Source: an uncultured Holophagaceae bacterium
GTDB taxonomy: Bacteria; Acidobacteriota; Holophagae; Holophagales; Holophagaceae
Assembly (NCBI GenBank): GCA_903913215.1
Contig: CAIWKE010000035.1
Coordinates: forward strand, 1-64,000
Reading direction: 5' to 3'
Length of the DNA: 64,000 nucleotides
Program-made: the position numbers and the translations under genes
Notes under the pieces: model-generated
Told to the model about the DNA's origin: nothing
Databases searched by the model: none
What the model saw: the letters and a program-made list of their open reading frames with translations, nothing else
Shown here: piece after piece, positions 1 through 10,945 of the stretch
Layout: each line of letters begins with the position of its first letter
Position numbering within the stretch: the first letter of the stretch is position 1

Positions 1-1
1 C

Positions 2-361
2 ATGGAGCGCCGCACGGAGCTGCTGAAGAAGTCCGATAACGCCGGGCTCAAGGACCTGGAGAAGGAGTGCCTGGCCAACAACGCGAAGCACACGGACTGG
101 GAGTGCACCCGCGCCAAGATGGATACCACCGCGAACAAGAAAGCCCTCTACATGCACTGCCTGCCCGCGGACATCACGGACGTGAGCTGTAAGGCCGGTG
201 AAGTAAGCGCCGAGGTCTTCGAGCAGTACCGCATCCCGACCTACCACGAGGCGAGCTACAAGCCCTTCATCATCAGCGCCCTCATGTTCCTCACCCGCAT
301 GAAGGATCCCGGCGCCAAGCTCGAGCAGATCATCCAGCGCGGCCAGAACCTCTGCCTGTAA
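2..361 (+). CDS. ygeW: YgeW-like aspartate/ornithine carbamoyltransferase family protein, C-terminal part (gene runs off the left edge)
   Basis: C-terminal motif ALYMHCLPADI typical of carbamoyltransferases (HCLP); followed by carbamate kinase and diaminopropionate ammonia-lyase as in yge clusters. Confidence 0.75.
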   Translation: MERRTELLKKSDNAGLKDLEKECLANNAKHTDWECTRAKMDTTANKKALYMHCLPADITDVSCKAGEVSAEVFEQYRIPTYHEASYKPFIISALMFLTRMKDPGAKLEQIIQRGQNLCL

Positions 362-387
362 TACCCCGTCTCGCCCAGGGAGTCACC

Positions 388-1332
388 ATGACCAAGACCG
401 CCGTCATCGCCATCGGGGGGAATTCCCTCATCTCGGACAATGACCACACCAGCGTCTCGGACCAGTACGGCGCCGCAGCGGAGACCTGCGCCCATATCGC
501 CAACATGCTGCAGGCCGAGAAGATCCGCCTAGTGGTGACGCACGGCAATGGTCCCCAGGTGGGCTTCATCCTCCGCCGCTCCGAGATCGCGGCGCCGGAA
601 CTCCACATGGTGCCCTTGGACAGCTGTGTGGCAGACACCCAGGGCGCCCTGGGCTATCACCTCCAGTGCGCGCTCTACAACGAGTTCAAGCACCGCAGCA
701 TGAAGGAGACCGCCGCCACCGTGGTCACCCAGGTGCTGGTGGATGCCAAGGATCCTGCCTTCGCCAAGCCCAACAAGCCCATCGGCTCCTTCATGAATGC
801 CGAGCAGGCCCAGTCCCATCGTGAGCGGGACGGCTGGGATCTGGTGGAGGACTCCGGGCGGGGCTGGCGGCGCGTGGTGGCCTCTCCTGTGCCCAAGCGG
901 GTGGTGGAACTGGACGTCATCAAGGGCCTCCTGGATGCAGGCGTGGTGGTCATCGCCTGTGGCGGCGGTGGCATCGCCGTGGTGGAGGACTCCTCCGGCA
1001 ACATCTCTGGGGCTGCGGCGGTCATCGACAAGGATCTGGCCTCCAGCCTCCTGGCCCGCCAGTTGCACGCGGACCTGCTTGTCATCTCCACTGCTGTCGA
1101 AAAGGTCTGCCTCGATTTTGGCAAGCCTACCCAGCGCAGCCTGGACCACATGAGCCTCGCCGAGGCCAAGCAGTACATCCAGGAGGGCCACTTCAAGCCC
1201 GGTAGCATGCTGCCCAAGATCCAGGCCGTGGTGGACTTCCTGGAGAATGGTGGCAAAGAGGCCATCATCACCGACCCTTCCCACTTGGGCGCGGCCCTGG
1301 CGGGCCATGGCGGAACGCACGTCCATCCGTGA
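388..1332 (+). CDS. arcC: Carbamate kinase
   Basis: Amino acid kinase motifs (AVIAIGGNSLI, VVTHGNGPQVG, VIACGGGGIAV, PGSMLPKIQA). Confidence 0.93.
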   Translation: MTKTAVIAIGGNSLISDNDHTSVSDQYGAAAETCAHIANMLQAEKIRLVVTHGNGPQVGFILRRSEIAAPELHMVPLDSCVADTQGALGYHLQCALYNEFKHRSMKETAATVVTQVLVDAKDPAFAKPNKPIGSFMNAEQAQSHRERDGWDLVEDSGRGWRRVVASPVPKRVVELDVIKGLLDAGVVVIACGGGGIAVVEDSSGNISGAAAVIDKDLASSLLARQLHADLLVISTAVEKVCLDFGKPTQRSLDHMSLAEAKQYIQEGHFKPGSMLPKIQAVVDFLENGGKEAIITDPSHLGAALAGHGGTHVHP

Positions 1333-1360
1333 TTCGCTGATCCTGCCCACTGGAGCTGCC

Positions 1361-2557
1361 ATGAACACCACTGCCACCACCGAGTCCTCCCTGCTCCGCA
1401 ATCCCCTCTTCGACGGGGAGAAGCGCTGGCCTGCGCCGGATCCCGCCGTGTGGTCCTTCCACCGGCGCATGCCCGCCTACCTGGCCACCACGCTCTTCGA
1501 CTGCCCGGGCCTGGCCCGGCGCTACGGCGTGGGGCGGGTGCTGGTGAAGGCCGAGACCCAGCGCCTGGGCTTGCCCAGTTTCAAAATTCTGGGCGCTTCC
1601 TGGGCCACCTACCGGGCCCTCTGCGACCACCTGGGCTTCGAGCCCGAGCCCTGGCTCAACATCAACGACCTGGCCCGCCGGATCAGTTACCTCAAGCCCT
1701 TCGGCCTGGCAGCAGCCACGGACGGCAACCATGGGCGCGCCGTGGCCTTCATGGCGCGGCTGCTGGGTTTCAACTGCCATATCTTCGTGCCTGCGGGAAC
1801 AGTGCCGGCGCGCATCCACGCCATCCAGAACGAGGGGGCCACGGTGACCGTGGTGGAGGGGGACTATGACGCCGCTGTGGCCCGTAGTGCCGAGGAGGCC
1901 AGTGATCGCTGCCTCGTCATCTCGGACACCTCCTGGCCTGGCTACGATGTGACGCCCCGTCGGGTAGTGGAGGGCTATACCACCATTTTTATGGAAATCG
2001 ACCAGGCGCTGCGCGCTGCCGGTGTCGGTGAGCCCGACGCGGTGATCGTGCCCGTGGGCGTGGGCGCCTTCATGTCCGCCACCGTGGGCTACTACCGCAG
2101 CCGTCCCTGGAAGGGGGCCCTCATCGGCGTCGAGCCTGCCGACGCCAACTGCGTGCAGGCCTCGGCTCGCGCGGGAGGGATGGTGCCTGTACCTGGGCCC
2201 CACCACTCCATCATGGTGGGCCTCAACTGTGGCCTGCCCTCGCCTGTGGCCTGGCCCAAGGTCTCCACGGGTGTGGACTGGATGGTCTCCATCGGCGACG
2301 AGCGGGCGCGGCAGGGGATGCGCGAGCTGGCCGAGGCCGGCGTCGTGGCGGGCGAGACCGGGTCAGCCTCCCTGGGTGCCCTGGCGGCCCTCTACGAAGA
2401 TGCTTCAGCCGCAGAGTTCCGGGCCAGTGGCCTGCTGGGGCCGGACAAAACCATCCTGCTGCTGGTCACCGAAGGCGCCACCGATCGCGGCAACTACCAG
2501 ACCGTGGTGGGACGGCCGCCGGAAGAGGTGGGGACCATCCTTTCTCTGGCGCACTAG
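1361..2557 (+). CDS. ygeX: Diaminopropionate ammonia-lyase (PLP-dependent)
   Basis: PSFKILGASWA PLP-lysine motif, DGNHGRAVA; ATG at 1361 in frame within ORF 1247..2557. Confidence 0.9.
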   Translation: MNTTATTESSLLRNPLFDGEKRWPAPDPAVWSFHRRMPAYLATTLFDCPGLARRYGVGRVLVKAETQRLGLPSFKILGASWATYRALCDHLGFEPEPWLNINDLARRISYLKPFGLAAATDGNHGRAVAFMARLLGFNCHIFVPAGTVPARIHAIQNEGATVTVVEGDYDAAVARSAEEASDRCLVISDTSWPGYDVTPRRVVEGYTTIFMEIDQALRAAGVGEPDAVIVPVGVGAFMSATVGYYRSRPWKGALIGVEPADANCVQASARAGGMVPVPGPHHSIMVGLNCGLPSPVAWPKVSTGVDWMVSIGDERARQGMRELAEAGVVAGETGSASLGALAALYEDASAAEFRASGLLGPDKTILLLVTEGATDRGNYQTVVGRPPEEVGTILSLAH

Positions 2558-3699
2558 CCGAGGAATTCCTTGATGAGGGCGGCGTAGGCGACCTGCGCCG
2601 CCCTCAGTTCGTCCAGGCTCACCCACTCATCCACGCTGTGGGCCTGCTCGATGGAGCCGGGGCCTAGCAGGAAGGCAGGGATGTTCCTGGCTGCGGCGGC
2701 GGAGGCGTTGGTGGAGTAGGGGGCGGCGAAGGCCTTGGTGTCCAGGGCCGCCAGCAGGCGTGCCTGGAGTTTGGCATCCTGGGCCTTCCAGCTGAGGACG
2801 CACTCCTCCATGACCATCTCGATGCCGGTATGGCAGCGCTGCGAAGAGGTCAGGAGTTGTACCTCAATGCTCTCCAGGCCCTGGAGGCAGGCCACGGTGC
2901 GCTCACGAACGGTCTGGGCCGTCTCGCCGGGCAGCAGGCGCAAGGCCAGGCGGGCGGTGCAGCGGTGGGGCACCATGCCCGGCGACGGTTTGGGCTCCGA
3001 GTCGATCTCGATGAGCTCACAGATGGCGGGCCCTAGCTCGGGATCCACGGGCAGGGGCAGGGCCCGGATCCGTTTGATGGCTTCCAGCATCTTGTAGACG
3101 GCGTTGTCGCCCAGTTCCGGGCGGGAGGTGTGGGCGCTGCGGCCCTTGGCCTCCAGCAGGAGCCCAGCCCGGCCCTTCTGCGCTGTGCCCAGGCAGAGGC
3201 CCGTGGGCTCGCCCACGATGACGAGGTCGGCCGGGTGACGATCCAACACCTCGGCCAGGGCCACAGCAGTCATATTCTCTTCACAGACACTGGCGGAGAT
3301 GTGGAGGGTGCCCGCAAAGTCCGAGGCGGCGGCCCCGGCGCAGAGCATGGCCGCCAGGGAGCATTTGGTGTCTGCGGCACCGCGGCCCCAGAGCCGGCCT
3401 TCGGCCAAGTCTGCGCCAAAGGGGGGATGGGTCCACGCATCGGGATCGCCCACGGGCACCACGTCCAGATGGGAATCAAACAGCAGGGAGGGGCCGGGGC
3501 GGGTGCCCTTGCGGGTGCCCAGCACGCTGCCGAAGCGGTCCAGCTCCACGGAGAAACCCATGAACTTCATGTGGGCAGCCACCACCGCCGCCAGGGCGCC
3601 CTCCTGCCCCGAGGGGCTGGGGATCCGCACGAATTCTCGGCAGAGCTCGATGACGTCCGGGGCAGGGGGGGCGGTCAGCATGGATTCATCCTCACTCAA
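2554..3699 (-). CDS. ygeY: M20 family peptidase/deacylase (ArgE/DapE/YgeY-like)
   Basis: M20 motifs LLFDSHLDVVPVGD, LWGRGAADTKCSLAAML; adjacent to ygeX. Confidence 0.82.
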   Translation of the reverse strand: MSEDESMLTAPPAPDVIELCREFVRIPSPSGQEGALAAVVAAHMKFMGFSVELDRFGSVLGTRKGTRPGPSLLFDSHLDVVPVGDPDAWTHPPFGADLAEGRLWGRGAADTKCSLAAMLCAGAAASDFAGTLHISASVCEENMTAVALAEVLDRHPADLVIVGEPTGLCLGTAQKGRAGLLLEAKGRSAHTSRPELGDNAVYKMLEAIKRIRALPLPVDPELGPAICELIEIDSEPKPSPGMVPHRCTARLALRLLPGETAQTVRERTVACLQGLESIEVQLLTSSQRCHTGIEMVMEECVLSWKAQDAKLQARLLAALDTKAFAAPYSTNASAAAARNIPAFLLGPGSIEQAHSVDEWVSLDELRAAQVAYAALIKEFLG

Positions 3700-3818
3700 T
3701 TCGCCAAAGAAAATCAGACCGTTTCAGGGAATGTCACGAAGCCGCAGGAGTGGATCTGGCGCTGAGTGGGTTACGCGATCACAAAACCGAGAATGTAAAA
3801 GGGGGTTGGGAACTGAAA

Positions 3819-3951
3819 ACCACAAAAAGGAAACATGGCCACAAAGAACACAAAGAACACAAAGAACACAAAGAACACAAAGGAAAGCCGGGGAAGGATC
3901 CCTTTGCTTTGCGCCGTTTGTGTTCTTTGTGGCTGAATTTTTTCTTGTGGT
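3819..3951. repeat. Intergenic inverted-repeat element with 9-bp tandem unit CACAAAGAA (about 4.7 copies)
   Basis: GCCACAAAGAACACAAA (3838-3854) is an exact inverted repeat of TTTGTGTTCTTTGTGGC (3917-3933); outer ACCACAA/TTGTGGT. Confidence 0.85.
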
Positions 3952-4030
3952 CATTGCTGTTCCTGAAAGTTGCCTTTCAGGGTCCCTCTGTGGCTGTCGC
4001 GGTGAGGCGTCCAGCAGGAGATCCTTGTGG

Positions 4031-4372
4031 TTAGATGGCCTGCCCGCCGCGCTCCCCGGTGCGGATGCGGATGCAGTCCTTCAGGTCCTGCACGAAAATC
4101 TTGCCATCGCCCACTTCACCGGCGCCGTGGCGAGCGGTGCGGATGATGGTGTCCACGGTGATGTCTTCGAAGGCGTCATTGCAAGCGATTGTGATCTGCA
4201 CCTTGGGGATGAGGTTGGGCACGACCTTTTTGCCCCGCTGGACCACGATTTCCTGCTGGCGACCGTGGCCGCTCACGCGCAGCACCGTGATGCGCTCGAT
4301 TTCGGCCTCGATGAGAGCCTCGCGCACTTCGTCAAGCTTCTCTTCGGGAATGATGGCGGTGATGAGTTTCAT
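4031..4372 (-). CDS. glnB: Nitrogen regulatory protein PII
   Basis: MKLITAIIPEEKLDEVREAL ... GDGKIFVQDLKDCIRIRTGERG, PII signature. Confidence 0.95.
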   Translation of the reverse strand: MKLITAIIPEEKLDEVREALIEAEIERITVLRVSGHGRQQEIVVQRGKKVVPNLIPKVQITIACNDAFEDITVDTIIRTARHGAGEVGDGKIFVQDLKDCIRIRTGERGGQAI

Positions 4373-4384
4373 GGGATCCCCAGC

Positions 4385-5707
<1,323 letters not shown>

Positions 5708-5913
5708 GACTTCCTCCAGAGGTGATGGCGTGAAGATCGGAAGGGGCTTACGCGTTCCGGTGGCGGGTCGGCAATCCTGTCCCGCCTCATTCTGGCGGCA
5801 ACAGGCTCCCCGGGGAATGGAAGGTTATTGACCGGAGGGTAGGATTTTGTGCGGTCCTTCGCCGTCCAGGTTTCCCCCCACCAGTTGCGGAAGGGCCCGG
5901 GTAGGCTCAAACC

Positions 5914-7320
5914 ATGCGCAGCATCGTGTGGTTCCGGGGCAAGGATTTGCGGGTGGCGGACCATGGGCCCCTTACGGAGGCCGCCGCGACCGGAGAACTG
6001 ATTCCTCTTTTCGTCCTGGACCCCTTCTTCTTCGCCCCGGCGAAGGCCCGGAACCTGCCCCACCGCATGCAGTTCCTGCTGGAGTCTCTGCAGGCCCTGG
6101 AGGCCAGCCTCGCCCGCCTGGGCTCGCGGCTGCTGGTGGTGCCGGGGCGCAGCGTGGAGGTGGTGCCGCGTCTGGCCTCGCTTTGGCAGGTAGATCAGGT
6201 CCTGGCCCACCGCTGGGTGGAGCCCTTCGGCCGCGAGCGGGACCGGCGCATCGGCGAGGCCCTGGGCCAGGCGGGCATCGCCTTCCAGCTCTTCGAGGGC
6301 GAGACCCTGCTGCCCCCGGGTTCCGTGCGCACGGGCCAAGGCGGCATGTTCCGAGTATTCACCCCCTTCGCCCGGGCCTGCGCTCCGCGCATCGAAGCCT
6401 CCCCACTGGCAACGCCCCGAGGGCTGCCCCCCTTGCCCGTGGCCCTGCCCAGCGAGGCGGTACCCATCCCTTCTCTGGAATCCCTGGGCATCCGACCAAA
6501 CCCGCGCCTGCTGCCGGGCGGCGAGGAGCCCGGTCGGGCGCGACTCCAGACTTTCCTGGCTGGACCCTTCCAGGATTATGGGGGGGACCGGAACCGCATG
6601 GATCGGCCCGGCACCTCCCGCCTGGGCGCCGACCTCAAGTTTGGCACCCTCTCCGTGCGCAGCGTCTGGGCGGCGGCGGCGGGCGTTGAGGCTGGCATGT
6701 CCGGCCACGCCTTCCTCAACGAACTGCTTTGGCGGGAGTTCAGCCACCACCTGCTCTGGGAGTGGCCGGAACTGCTGGAGCGCCCCTTCCGCCCGGCCTT
6801 CGTGGGCTTCCCCTGGCGTGAGGATGAGGGGGCATACGAGGCCTGGGCCGCGGGCCGCACAGGCTACCCGGTGGTGGATGCCGCGGCCCGGCAGCTCCTG
6901 GCGGAGGGCTTTGTCCACAACCGGGCCCGCATGGTGGCTGCCAGTTTCCTTACGAAACATCTGCTCGTGGACTACCGGCGCGGTGAGGCCCACTACCTGC
7001 GCTGGCTTACGGATGGTGACTGGGCCGCAAACAACTCCGGTTGGCAGTGGAGCGCTGGCTGCGGCTGCGACGCACAACCCTGGTTCCGCATCTTCAATCC
7101 CGTGGCCCAGGGCCAGCGCTTTGATCCCGACGGGGACTATGTGCGGCGCTGGGTGCCGGAGCTGGCGGCCTGTCCCACGGCCTGCATTCACGAGCCCTGG
7201 AAGGCGCCGACCCGGCTGCGGGCCAGCCTCGACTACCCTGACCCCATCGTGGACCACGCCTTGGCCCGGGCGCGCTTCCTGGCCACGGCGAAAGGGCACC
7301 TGGGCCGGGCGTCTTCCTGA
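5914..7320 (+). CDS. phrB: Deoxyribodipyrimidine photolyase (cryptochrome/photolyase family)
   Basis: SIVWFRGKDLRVADH, NRMDRPGTSRLGADLKFGTLSVR, LTDGDWAANNSGWQWSAG. Confidence 0.95.
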   Translation: MRSIVWFRGKDLRVADHGPLTEAAATGELIPLFVLDPFFFAPAKARNLPHRMQFLLESLQALEASLARLGSRLLVVPGRSVEVVPRLASLWQVDQVLAHRWVEPFGRERDRRIGEALGQAGIAFQLFEGETLLPPGSVRTGQGGMFRVFTPFARACAPRIEASPLATPRGLPPLPVALPSEAVPIPSLESLGIRPNPRLLPGGEEPGRARLQTFLAGPFQDYGGDRNRMDRPGTSRLGADLKFGTLSVRSVWAAAAGVEAGMSGHAFLNELLWREFSHHLLWEWPELLERPFRPAFVGFPWREDEGAYEAWAAGRTGYPVVDAAARQLLAEGFVHNRARMVAASFLTKHLLVDYRRGEAHYLRWLTDGDWAANNSGWQWSAGCGCDAQPWFRIFNPVAQGQRFDPDGDYVRRWVPELAACPTACIHEPWKAPTRLRASLDYPDPIVDHALARARFLATAKGHLGRASS

Positions 7321-7377
7321 TAGACTGGGGCTCGGAAGTTTCCATTCCACAAGATGTTAACTACTCACGGGTCATTC

Positions 7378-7659
7378 ATGCACAGCATCCAGTTCGACGG
7401 CAAGACCAGCGGCAAAGCCGAGTGCGAGCGCGAGACGGCCCTGCTGGCCGCCAGCACCAAGGCTGGAGTACCCCTCCCCCACATGTGCGGGGGCCATGCC
7501 CGTTGCGGTACCTGCCTGGTGACAGTGGTTGACGGCGCCGAGCACCTCAGTGAACAGGGCAACGCGGAGACCCGAGTACTGCTGGCCCTCAAGGCCAAGC
7601 CCGACCAGCGTCTGGCCTGCCAGACCTGGGCCCGGGGCGATGTGAAGGTGAGCTACTGA
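7378..7659 (+). CDS. 2Fe-2S ferredoxin-type protein
   Basis: CGGHARCGTCLV...LACQT 2Fe-2S cysteine pattern. Confidence 0.88.
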   Translation: MHSIQFDGKTSGKAECERETALLAASTKAGVPLPHMCGGHARCGTCLVTVVDGAEHLSEQGNAETRVLLALKAKPDQRLACQTWARGDVKVSY

Positions 7660-7660
7660 G

Positions 7661-8578
7661 CTAGGCCCTATCCCGCCCGGCTTCCACCAGGCCCAGGAGC
7701 AGGAAGGCCACCCCGCAGACCAGGCTGAAGGTGGCCAGGGCCCACTTCGGCGTGGGGGGGGTGGGCCGCCCAAACTCCTCAGGCAGCTGGAAGACCCAAC
7801 GGGTCTTGCCCACCATGACTTCCTTGGGCACTTCCGATTTCGCGGCCTTGTAATACGGCGTCTGGGCGGCGTGAATCTCCTGCCGGGCACTGGGATCCTC
7901 GATGGCCTGCTGGGCGCAGGTGTAGGGCAGCACCCAGGGGATGAAGTCCCGGCGCCACATGGGGTCGAGTTCCTTGCCGCCCATGGAGACCGTGAGGATG
8001 AAGCCCACCAGGCCGAGCATCACCGGGACCGCAGCGTTGTTGATGCGGTCCGAGAGCCAGAGGTAGAGGGCCAGCAGGGGCAGGCTGCCCAGGAAGGACC
8101 AGCCCATGATCAGGCTCACCTTGAGCCAGGGGAAAGGAAAGGCCGCCATGGGGCTGAGGCGGCCCAGCAGGCCCCACTGGGCCCAAAGCAGAACCTCGGT
8201 CAGGGCCAGCACCAGGCCAAAGGTCAGGGCCAGGACCAGGGCCTTCACCAGGTACAGCAGGCGCCGGGAGACGGGCTGGACGTGCAAATGTTTCCAGACC
8301 CCGTAGCGGTGCTCGGGCCGGAAGAGCAGGGCTGGAAGCAGGGCGATGAGCATGGGATGGAAATAGCCGGACCAGTAATCCGCCAAAGACTTCACGGGCG
8401 CATTCAGGAGGGCGGCGCGGGCCCCGGGACTCAGTTCTTTCAGGCCAAGGGCGAAGCGGCCCGAGAGAATGAAGTCCAGGAGCAGGAAAAGGCAGGGCAT
8501 CACCCACATGAGACGGAGGGCGGGCGAGCGCCTCAGTTTGAGGAGTTCGGCTTGGATGAGTTGAACCAGGGTGGACAT
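7661..8578 (-). CDS. ABC-2 type transporter permease
   Basis: Multi-TM membrane protein adjacent to a second permease and an ABC ATPase. Confidence 0.8.
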   Translation of the reverse strand: MSTLVQLIQAELLKLRRSPALRLMWVMPCLFLLLDFILSGRFALGLKELSPGARAALLNAPVKSLADYWSGYFHPMLIALLPALLFRPEHRYGVWKHLHVQPVSRRLLYLVKALVLALTFGLVLALTEVLLWAQWGLLGRLSPMAAFPFPWLKVSLIMGWSFLGSLPLLALYLWLSDRINNAAVPVMLGLVGFILTVSMGGKELDPMWRRDFIPWVLPYTCAQQAIEDPSARQEIHAAQTPYYKAAKSEVPKEVMVGKTRWVFQLPEEFGRPTPPTPKWALATFSLVCGVAFLLLGLVEAGRDRA

Positions 8579-8586
8579 GCTTCCTC

Positions 8587-9348
8587 CTATCGCTGTTCTT
8601 CCCGACGGGAGAAATCAAACGTGCCCAGGCCCATGAACAGGCCCGTGAGAATCAGCCCCGCGAGGAGCAGGAGCCAGGAACTGCGGGCCCCATCCAGGCT
8701 CAGCCGCACACCTTGGCTGGCCACGCCCCAGGGCAGCCACCGGGCCAGGGGGACCTTGACCATGAGGAGTACCGTGAGCAGGCTTCCCACCAGGGTGGTG
8801 GTGAGGGCCAGGCCCACGCCGCGCATCCGCGTGGACAGCCAGGTGTGGAAGCCCACCAGGGGCAGGGTGCCCAGGAGACTGTACCAGCCCAGCTTGAAGG
8901 CCAGATCCAGGCGCTGGGGGCCCATGGTCAGGTAGGAGGCGTGCTTGCGGAGGATCTCGCTGGAGAGGATCAGTGCGCCCGTGAAGACGATCTGCGCGAT
9001 CAGGAGCAGGGCCGAGTGACTTAGCAACTTGGCCAGGTAGTGGGCGTAGCGCGGCACGGGTTGGATGAGCAGGTGCTTCCAGGCCCCGGCAGCCTCCTCC
9101 TGGTCCCAGGAGAGCAGGGCCACCAGGGCCACGGTGATGGGCATGAAGATGATGTTCCAGGCGGCGGAGTTCACTTGGTACCAGATCTGGAAGCCCGGCC
9201 CCAGGGCGTCCGCCTGGATCTCCGAAAACCAGAAAATCAGGAGCAGGAAGGCGACCTGGCAGAGCGGTGGGAGGATGGCCGCAACCGTGGCCCAGCTTCG
9301 CCGCCACTTGATCCGCTCCCCCTGGAAGAGGGCGCCGAGGGTGCTCAT
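8587..9348 (-). CDS. ABC-2 type transporter permease
   Basis: Multi-TM protein in the same operon; start overlaps stop of the ATPase gene. Confidence 0.8.
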   Translation of the reverse strand: MSTLGALFQGERIKWRRSWATVAAILPPLCQVAFLLLIFWFSEIQADALGPGFQIWYQVNSAAWNIIFMPITVALVALLSWDQEEAAGAWKHLLIQPVPRYAHYLAKLLSHSALLLIAQIVFTGALILSSEILRKHASYLTMGPQRLDLAFKLGWYSLLGTLPLVGFHTWLSTRMRGVGLALTTTLVGSLLTVLLMVKVPLARWLPWGVASQGVRLSLDGARSSWLLLLAGLILTGLFMGLGTFDFSRREEQR

Positions 9349-10238
9349 TCGGCCTCCAACAGTTCCAGGAAGCGGGTTTCCAGGTTCTTCCGGCGGGGCA
9401 TCAGCTCAAAGAGGGGGAGGCCGGCTCCGACCAGGCAGGCGGCCAGGTCGGGAGCCTTGGATTCCGGGGCCTGGGCCAGCAAATAGGGGCCCTGCTCCAC
9501 CACATCGAGGCCCTGGGCCCGCAAGAGGGCCGCGGCCTTTTCAGGGTCACCCACGCGCACTTGAAGCAGGGGGGCGCCTTGGGAACCCAGCTCCTCCAGG
9601 GGGCCTTGATAGCGGAGGTGACCCTTGTGGATCACCACCACCTGGGAGGCCATTTGCTCCACTTCCGAGAGCATGTGGCTGGAAAGGAAGACCGTGGCAC
9701 CCGTGGTCTCAGGCACATGGCGGATGAGTTCCCGCATCTCCTGGATGCCTGAGGGGTCTAGGCCGTTGGTGGGCTCGTCCATGATCAGCAGCCGGGGATT
9801 GCCGATGAGGGCCAGGGCCAGGGCCAGGCGCTGGCGCATGCCAAGGGAATACTTCAGGACGATGCGCCGGGCATCATCCGTGAGGCCCACCACCTGGAGG
9901 ACGCGGCTGGTCTCGGAGCGGGGCGCCCCGCGCATGAGGCGGGTGATCTCCACGTTCTCGGTGCCGGTCAGGTGATCGTAGAGGGAGGGGGATTCCACCA
10001 TGGCGCCCAACTGACGCAGGGCCTCTGGATGGCCGGGCTTTAGGCCCAGTACCTCACAGGTGCCGCTGTTGGGCTTGAGCAGGCCCAGGAGCAGGCGGAT
10101 GGTGGTGGTCTTTCCGGCCCCATTGGGACCGAGGAAGGCCGTGATGCTGCCCTCCTGGACCCGGAGGTCCAGGCCATCCACGACGGGCACCTTCCCGAAG
10201 CGCCGGGTCAGGCCTTCGGATCGAATGGCGAGGTTCAT
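9345..10238 (-). CDS. ABC transporter ATP-binding protein
   Basis: Walker A GPNGAGKTTT, signature YSLGMRQRLALA, Walker B LLIMDEPTNGLDP. Confidence 0.95.
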   Translation of the reverse strand: MNLAIRSEGLTRRFGKVPVVDGLDLRVQEGSITAFLGPNGAGKTTTIRLLLGLLKPNSGTCEVLGLKPGHPEALRQLGAMVESPSLYDHLTGTENVEITRLMRGAPRSETSRVLQVVGLTDDARRIVLKYSLGMRQRLALALALIGNPRLLIMDEPTNGLDPSGIQEMRELIRHVPETTGATVFLSSHMLSEVEQMASQVVVIHKGHLRYQGPLEELGSQGAPLLQVRVGDPEKAAALLRAQGLDVVEQGPYLLAQAPESKAPDLAACLVGAGLPLFELMPRRKNLETRFLELLEAE

Positions 10239-10306
10239 GGGGATCTCCTGGCATGCAGACGGGGAACATTATTCCAAAAGGGTGGGGCTCCGGAACAGGG
10301 GGCTGA

Positions 10307-10903
10307 TCAGACTGGCCGACGCCCCTCCATGGAGCGGTCCAAGGTCAGGTCGTCGGCGTATTCCAGGTCGCTGCCGATGGGCAGGCCCAGGCCGATGCGC
10401 GTGGTGCGGACGCCGATGGGCTCCAGCATCCGGGCCAGCCAGCTGGCGGTGGCCTCACCATCTACGGTGGGGTTGGTGGCCAGGATGATCTCCTGGATGG
10501 CGCCATCTTCCAGCCGCTTGAGGAGCTGACGGATGCGCAGCTGGTCTGGGCCCACACCGCGCAGGGGGGAGATGAGCCCGCCCAGCACGTGGTAGCGGCC
10601 CCTGAAGTGGCCGCTGCGCTCAAAGCTGAGCACGTTGGAAGCTTCGGCCACCACCACCAGGCTGGCGGGATCCCGCCGGGGGTCCAGGCAGATGGGGCAG
10701 ACGGGCTGGTCTGTGAAGGCACCGCAGACTTCGCAGAAACCCACCTTTTCCGCCGCCTGCTGGAGCAGGTGCGCCATGTGGGCCATGACCTCGGGGCCTT
10801 CTTTGAGCAGATGCAGGGCCATGCGCTGGGCGGATTTGGCGCCCACGCCCGGCAGCTTCTGGAGGCTCTCGACGACGGCCTCAAGCGGGGGTGGGAGTCT
10901 CAT
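10307..10903 (-). CDS. recR: Recombination protein RecR
   Basis: LPGVGAKSAQRMALHLL, C4 zinc finger CEVCGAFTDQPVCPIC, TOPRIM region. Confidence 0.95.
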   Translation of the reverse strand: MRLPPPLEAVVESLQKLPGVGAKSAQRMALHLLKEGPEVMAHMAHLLQQAAEKVGFCEVCGAFTDQPVCPICLDPRRDPASLVVVAEASNVLSFERSGHFRGRYHVLGGLISPLRGVGPDQLRIRQLLKRLEDGAIQEIILATNPTVDGEATASWLARMLEPIGVRTTRIGLGLPIGSDLEYADDLTLDRSMEGRRPV

Positions 10904-10945
10904 CGCCACCCTCCCAGCACCCAAGGTCCAGAGCCCACAGCCATT

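Noticed and set aside
3840-3882. Short tandem repeats considered as CRISPR
   Set aside because: Units are contiguous 9-mers without spacers, and no cas genes are present.
3724-3954. ORF encoding CVLCVLCVLCVLC repeats
   Set aside because: Translation artefact of the 9-bp tandem CACAAAGAA repeat; not a plausible protein.
5708-5913. Sigma-54 promoter upstream of amtB-glnB
   Set aside because: No GG-N10-GC arrangement with good flanking consensus could be confirmed by eye.
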